Shown here: piece after piece, positions 59,827-64,000 of the stretch
Layout: each line of letters opens with the position of its first letter
Position numbering within the stretch: position 1 is the first letter of the stretch
Notes under the pieces: generated by a model
Database searches by the model: none
Told to the model about the DNA's origin: nothing
The model's input: the letters and a program-made list of their open reading frames with translations, nothing else
Assembly: GCF_029227915.1 (NCBI RefSeq)
Contig: NC_079888.1
Location: 19,322,001 to 19,386,000 of the forward strand
Direction of reading: 5' to 3'
Origin: Hydractinia symbiolongicarpus
Taxonomy: Eukaryota; Cnidaria; Hydrozoa; Anthoathecata; Hydractiniidae
DNA: 64,000 nucleotides
Made by a program: the position numbers and the translations under genes

Positions 59827-61735
59827 GGGGTAGGAACCATCCAAAATGTACATAAAGCATAAATGTACATAAGGTTTTGTAATAAAAAATACAATACGTA
59901 ATGTAACGCATTATTTTAGTTTACAGATTGATTCAACAGACAAATATACAAATGGTTGGTTTGACTTCTTCACTTTATTGACTAAAACCTTCGATCAAGT
60001 TGCAGATTCTCTACCGCATTTTTTCCTTCCGAACAAAAAAATCTCCAGGGTCCAGAATCGAGGTTGCCAGAAGAGCAACTTTGTCAAACGAACAAATAGG
60101 ATCCTAGAATTGACTGATTTTGATACAAATTGATATTATGTTGGACATTTTGCAACAGGGATCAATGAACACTATTAGATTTACTGCACCGTGCAAGTCG
60201 CCACCTGGAAAAAGCGCTTTGGGGAGATTTTTTTAAAAATTTGGCGGATATAAAAAAGTGTTGCACCATTTTCAACAAGGCCTAATTAATAAAAACATTT
60301 TGGGACTTTTCTCTTTCTTCCATTAGAGCGAAAGTACTTCCCTCACAAATCTAGGTGGCGAGGCTTGTTTCGTACTCATTAATAGAAACCAGGTTTTCTT
60401 ACACCTAAAGGTGAAGGTAGGGAAACCATTCTTCAAACAATGCAAGTTTCGTGCTATTGCTTACACGAAGTTGGTATTTTTAAATCAATCGTTGACCAAA
60501 ATGTTCGCATGAAATGGCAACAAAAAATAAAATTAAGATTATGGAAGTACTTTCAACTTTAGTGGATGAGAAGAACAATGACGACACATCTGAAAAAAGG
60601 TTAGCTAGTGAAAATCTCACATTAATTTAACTTCTCATCTGAAACTTAAAGCTTATATGATATAATGAAGTTCATTCTTGCCAAAAAACACTTATCAATT
60701 AGCTAGAGATAACTTTTGAATAAGCTACTTAGCGCCTGGTACATCCTATTTGAATAGTAATTCATTTATGCTCTAGATTTGCTACACCTAGACAAAAATT
60801 TGTATTTGTTTTAGCTGTGTCAAAAGCAACCAAGTCAAATATTAGGGCACTTAAATATTTTGGTGGTAGCATGGAAATATTATTTCCAGAAACAAACGAA
60901 AGCAATTAATTTTGAATATGCTTGTTTCAAGCTCCACCACAGGAAATTTGTCACTTGAATATAATTTTTTGCTTTGTTGAAATGTTAAATGTTTTCAACA
61001 ATATCTCGTAACAAAGTGGTCCTTGGAAATTAGGAGTCAATATTTTTGGACTTTTTTCCTGTTTCTAAGATTCCTGAATTATACTCACAGTTAGTCAATA
61101 CATTTGTGCAGATTATTTGTTTGAATAAACCAAAGTGGGGTGCTAAAAAAAGCATTAATCATTGCACTTAGGGAGTTTTGGAATTCATGTAATGTGGCAA
61201 GAGTAAAAAAGTATGTGACTCTATTCTATAAACTCCTGCCAGGAAGTGAAAATGGAGATCCTACAGAATTTCTCTGCAAGAATCTTACCATTAGACCACT
61301 GAAGTTTTAAACTGAAAAACATAGAAAATGAATATATACAAGTGTTTTTTAAACTATGGATTTTATAAAAAGCAGTAACAACCAGAGATAAATTGACATA
61401 AAAACTTTACGTCACCCTCAGTTATGATTTACACTAAACAAGGAAATAAGCATAATGATCTGCCTGAAACTGTTGATGGTGAATTATATATTTATATACC
61501 CTGTCAATTGTACATAGATAGATAGATGCAAGAGGTACCACAAAGGCTGTTTATGAGTGTTTAAATATTCTAGTTTGCTTAATGTCTGGTTAAGGTTGAC
61601 ATGGACAATCCCACAATATCTAAAAGCAGAAGCTGCTGAGATTAAAAACAGTTTCTGCTACATTTGCGGTAAGGTTTGGTCAATTTTGTACTGAGACTAA
61701 CTTGTGTCCAGATAGTTATAATACTTTCACAAAAG
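59827..61735. other. Intergenic DNA with nothing recognisable
   Basis: AT-rich, no ORF with a recognisable motif, no clear tandem repeat. A CCAGAATCGAGGTTGCCAG fragment near 60052 belongs to the CCTCG-type repeat family. Confidence 0.5.
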
Positions 61736-61739
61736 TTGG

Positions 61740-62290
61740 CATTTAAGTTCAGAAAAGGGTTCAATAACACTAATTATTTATTAGTTGTGGGGATAATTAC
61801 ATGATCGAAATCAACCAATCAGATCATATCACAGTAATAATAGTATTTAACTGTTTTTACAGACCTAGGTGGAAGCAATAGATTGATTAAAATCTTTCCT
61901 TTTTCTGAAAGTTTGTTTTATGTTACATTCCTTTATATAAAGTTTTTATAAAGTTTCCTTTCTGTTACATTTGTCTCAAACCATCTCACTTTCCAAAGTG
62001 GGGGTAACCATTTTTCTGGAAGTTGATAGGAAATATTATTATGAGCCTTTCTGTCAATACTATTTGTTGTTTCTTTTACTTTTCTTGCTGTCCAACCGGG
62101 CTCTTGGCCTATTTGATTATTTTATTAATCCAGTCAATAATATGATAATTCTTCCAGCTATGATGTGTATCTGCGTTGCATACAATTCTTTTGTGCTTTT
62201 GCACACATTGTTTGAACATTCCTTTCATTTCACCAACATAAACAGCATTCCATAGACAATATTACATTGTTTCTGTAGACATACATAGTT
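61740..62290 (-). mobile_element. Decayed Penelope-like element, 3' part, minus orientation
   Basis: On the minus strand, 62255-62140 reads VYVGEMKGMFKQCVQKHKR followed by a SWKNYH segment. This resembles the GIY-YIG endonuclease region of Penelope-like elements (VYIGET...L..R..EHK...). Further on, 62095-61980 reads ARKVKETTN and ISYQLPEKWLP, like the element's C-terminus. Frame breaks lie between the pieces. The non-coding 3' flank follows (61940-61740). No intact protein. Confidence 0.55.
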
Positions 62291-62299
62291 TTTAGGTAG

Positions 62300-63565
62300 A
62301 ACACTGGCTTTATTTTATGATCTTTTAATACAAGACAATGTTAACTTGACTCTGGTATATTGGCACACACACATATAACTACTTGTTCATCTTCTGCATC
62401 TTGCCGATCAATGTTCTTATCAGTTCTGTTTCTGATTTTCCTCTTTAACCTTTTTAATGGCTAAAAGGAAAATCAATTTGCAAGTAAGGTGTTGCAAGTG
62501 TTGTTAATATAAGATAACTCTTTTTTAGTCATTTTTTCTAGTGACTAAATTAAACTGTACAGTGAAGTAACATAAAATGATACCACTCATCCTTGATCTG
62601 TACTTTTTAGATAAATTCAGAATTCTTTGCAGTAATAATCTTTGTGTAATTACTAAGAAAGGAAGCTAGATATTTCAATAAATTAGACAAAGGAGACCCT
62701 GTTTACAAAACAATTGGGGCATTGGAATTCCCGTGTATTTTAGGAAGACCGTAGAATCAAGGCGGTGGAGTGTCTGAAGGTCTAAGTTTAAAAAAACAAT
62801 CTATCATAAATGCTATTATAATTATTTAAACTTAGATGTTCCTTGTGTGACGCTTGATAGCTTCTATTGGATTTTGTTTGAGGGGTGCTTATGGACCGTT
62901 TTTTATGTGGTCACACCATTTATCAAGATAATCCTTCTTGACTAATTTGACTGTTGTTTGCCCTTTATTTGCTGGTAAGATCATATTATCATTATCCTTT
63001 CTTATTATAGACAGAGTAATGCATTCCTGTTTCATCATGTTGTCCTATGGGATTTTTCATTTTGTAGAGTCAGCCTAATTTTAGCATGGAAAGTGTCTGC
63101 TTCCTCCTTTTACAGTACTTCAATAGCCTGTCCGCACTTACAACAAATTCTTTAGTTGGTAAACTTGTTGTAGTTGACAATAATTCATTCCTTTTGATAG
63201 AACACTGTTCTCTTTTTCCGAAAGTTGTTTGAAAGGAAAGTTCATAACCCACTTCGATGTATCAATGGAAGTAGTTTCTCACCTCAGCCGACATAATGCT
63301 GTTTAATAAATGCTGTTAAATATTAAACTAGCTTGTTCATGACACGATAATATCGTTATTATTTAATAACAGTGACTGAACAGATAAGTGGTAATATTTT
63401 TAAAATAACGTAAGCTGTTGTTTATATCATAAATTTGTAAGAAAAATAGAGCTTCCTCTGCATTTAAAAACTTTATTAGTTAGCACCATGTAAAAAATTC
63501 TGTGGCATCTTTAAAATAAATAGTTTTCAAACCAAGATAATCCCGTGTTAGGGGTCGTCTACAAA
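62300..63565. other. Intergenic DNA, possibly more Penelope relic
   Basis: No recognisable gene. It lies upstream (on the minus strand) of the endonuclease relic, so degenerate reverse-transcriptase sequence could be present, but I cannot identify a motif. At 63320-63365 a CTAGCTTGTTCATGACACGA block echoes 59228-59260. Confidence 0.4.
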
Positions 63566-63570
63566 TTTCG

Positions 63571-63880
63571 TATGATATTTTATACGAATATATACGAATT
63601 TAATTGCTTTTAATTCGTATAAAAATCGTATACAATTCGTATAGTGTTAAATAGTTATACGATTTTTAAAAAATCTAATACGAATTTTATACGATTTTCA
63701 TACGAATTGTCATACGAATTATATTCTCTTTTATACGATTTTCATGCGAATTGTCATACGAATTATATTCTCTTTCATACGATTTTCATACGAATTGTCA
63801 TACGAATTATATTCTCTTTTATACGAATTGTCATTCGAATTATATTCTTTTATACGAATTTTCATACGAATTATATTTCG
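63571..63880. repeat. ATACGAATT-rich repeat with a 44-45-bp tandem period
   Basis: Many ATACGAATT and complementary AATTCGTAT words. From about 63690 they form tandem units (ATACGATTTTCATACGAATT followed by GTCATACGAATTATATTCTC), three to four copies. The plus-strand open frames here are repeat by-products. Confidence 0.85.
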
Positions 63881-64000
63881 TTTTTAAACTTTTAAAATGC
63901 GATCTAAAAAAACATTTCTATCGCCGTGTTTCGTTTTTCAACTTTTGAAAATGCGATCTAAAAAAACATTTCTATCGCCGTGTTTCGTTTTTCAACTTTT
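63876..64000. repeat. About 54-bp tandem repeat running off the window end
   Basis: TTTCGTTTTTCAACTTTTGA, AATGCGATCTAAAAAAACAT and TTCTATCGCCGTG repeat with a period of about 54 bp; two full units and the start of a third are seen. Confidence 0.85.

Noticed and set aside
61971-62255. 94-codon plus-strand hydrophobic ORF
   Set aside because: It is the antisense shadow of the Penelope-like coding relic on the minus strand.

Overview
This is eukaryotic, animal nuclear DNA. It is strongly AT-rich, its genes are split by GT...AG introns, and its introns and intergenic DNA are full of transposable-element relics (Penelope-like, non-LTR, tRNA-derived SINE, TIR/MITE and mini-Helitron types). Base composition, repeat types and intron-rich gene structures would fit a cnidarian or similar marine invertebrate; that assignment is inference, not proof.

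Four protein-coding genes can be rebuilt exon by exon. (1) Positions 1-4404, + strand: the last four exons of a gene that starts before the window. It encodes the final 610 residues of a basic, coiled-coil and proline-rich protein that I do not recognise. (2) 8679-16292, - strand: a complete seven-exon UBE2H, an E2 ubiquitin-conjugating enzyme of 183 aa. (3) 18885-33976, + strand: a complete 25-coding-exon copine of 585 aa. (4) 35367-57293, + strand: a second complete 25-coding-exon copine of 584 aa. Both copines carry two C2 domains and a copine-type von Willebrand A domain. They lie head to tail about 1.4 kb apart, and all 24 intron positions and phases match, so they are a tandem duplication. 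They differ mainly at the two ends of the protein. An isolated exon-like ORF near 6.3-6.5 kb resembles the N-terminal part of AGPAT acyltransferases and may be a gene relic.

Layout: 1-4.4 kb unknown gene; 4.4-8.7 kb intergenic, with the AGPAT-like exon and an orphan CCAAT/TATA promoter-like block; 8.7-16.3 kb UBE2H, whose introns hold a 5'-truncated non-LTR retrotransposon, a SINE, a Penelope endonuclease fragment and a doubled repeat; 16.3-18.9 kb shared upstream region of the divergent UBE2H and copine genes; 18.9-57.3 kb the copine pair; 57.3-64 kb gene-poor DNA with two opposed Penelope-like relics and a tandem-repeat block running off the window end.

The genes are ordinary cellular genes with no evident joint pathway: copines are Ca2+-dependent phospholipid-binding proteins and UBE2H is a ubiquitin E2. 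The most interesting observations are the copine duplication and its diverged termini, a family of very small Helitron-like elements with well-defined ends, a duplicated splice donor in copine 1, and a roughly 1.9 kb 19-bp minisatellite in a copine-2 intron. I found no clear sign of a new multi-gene system.
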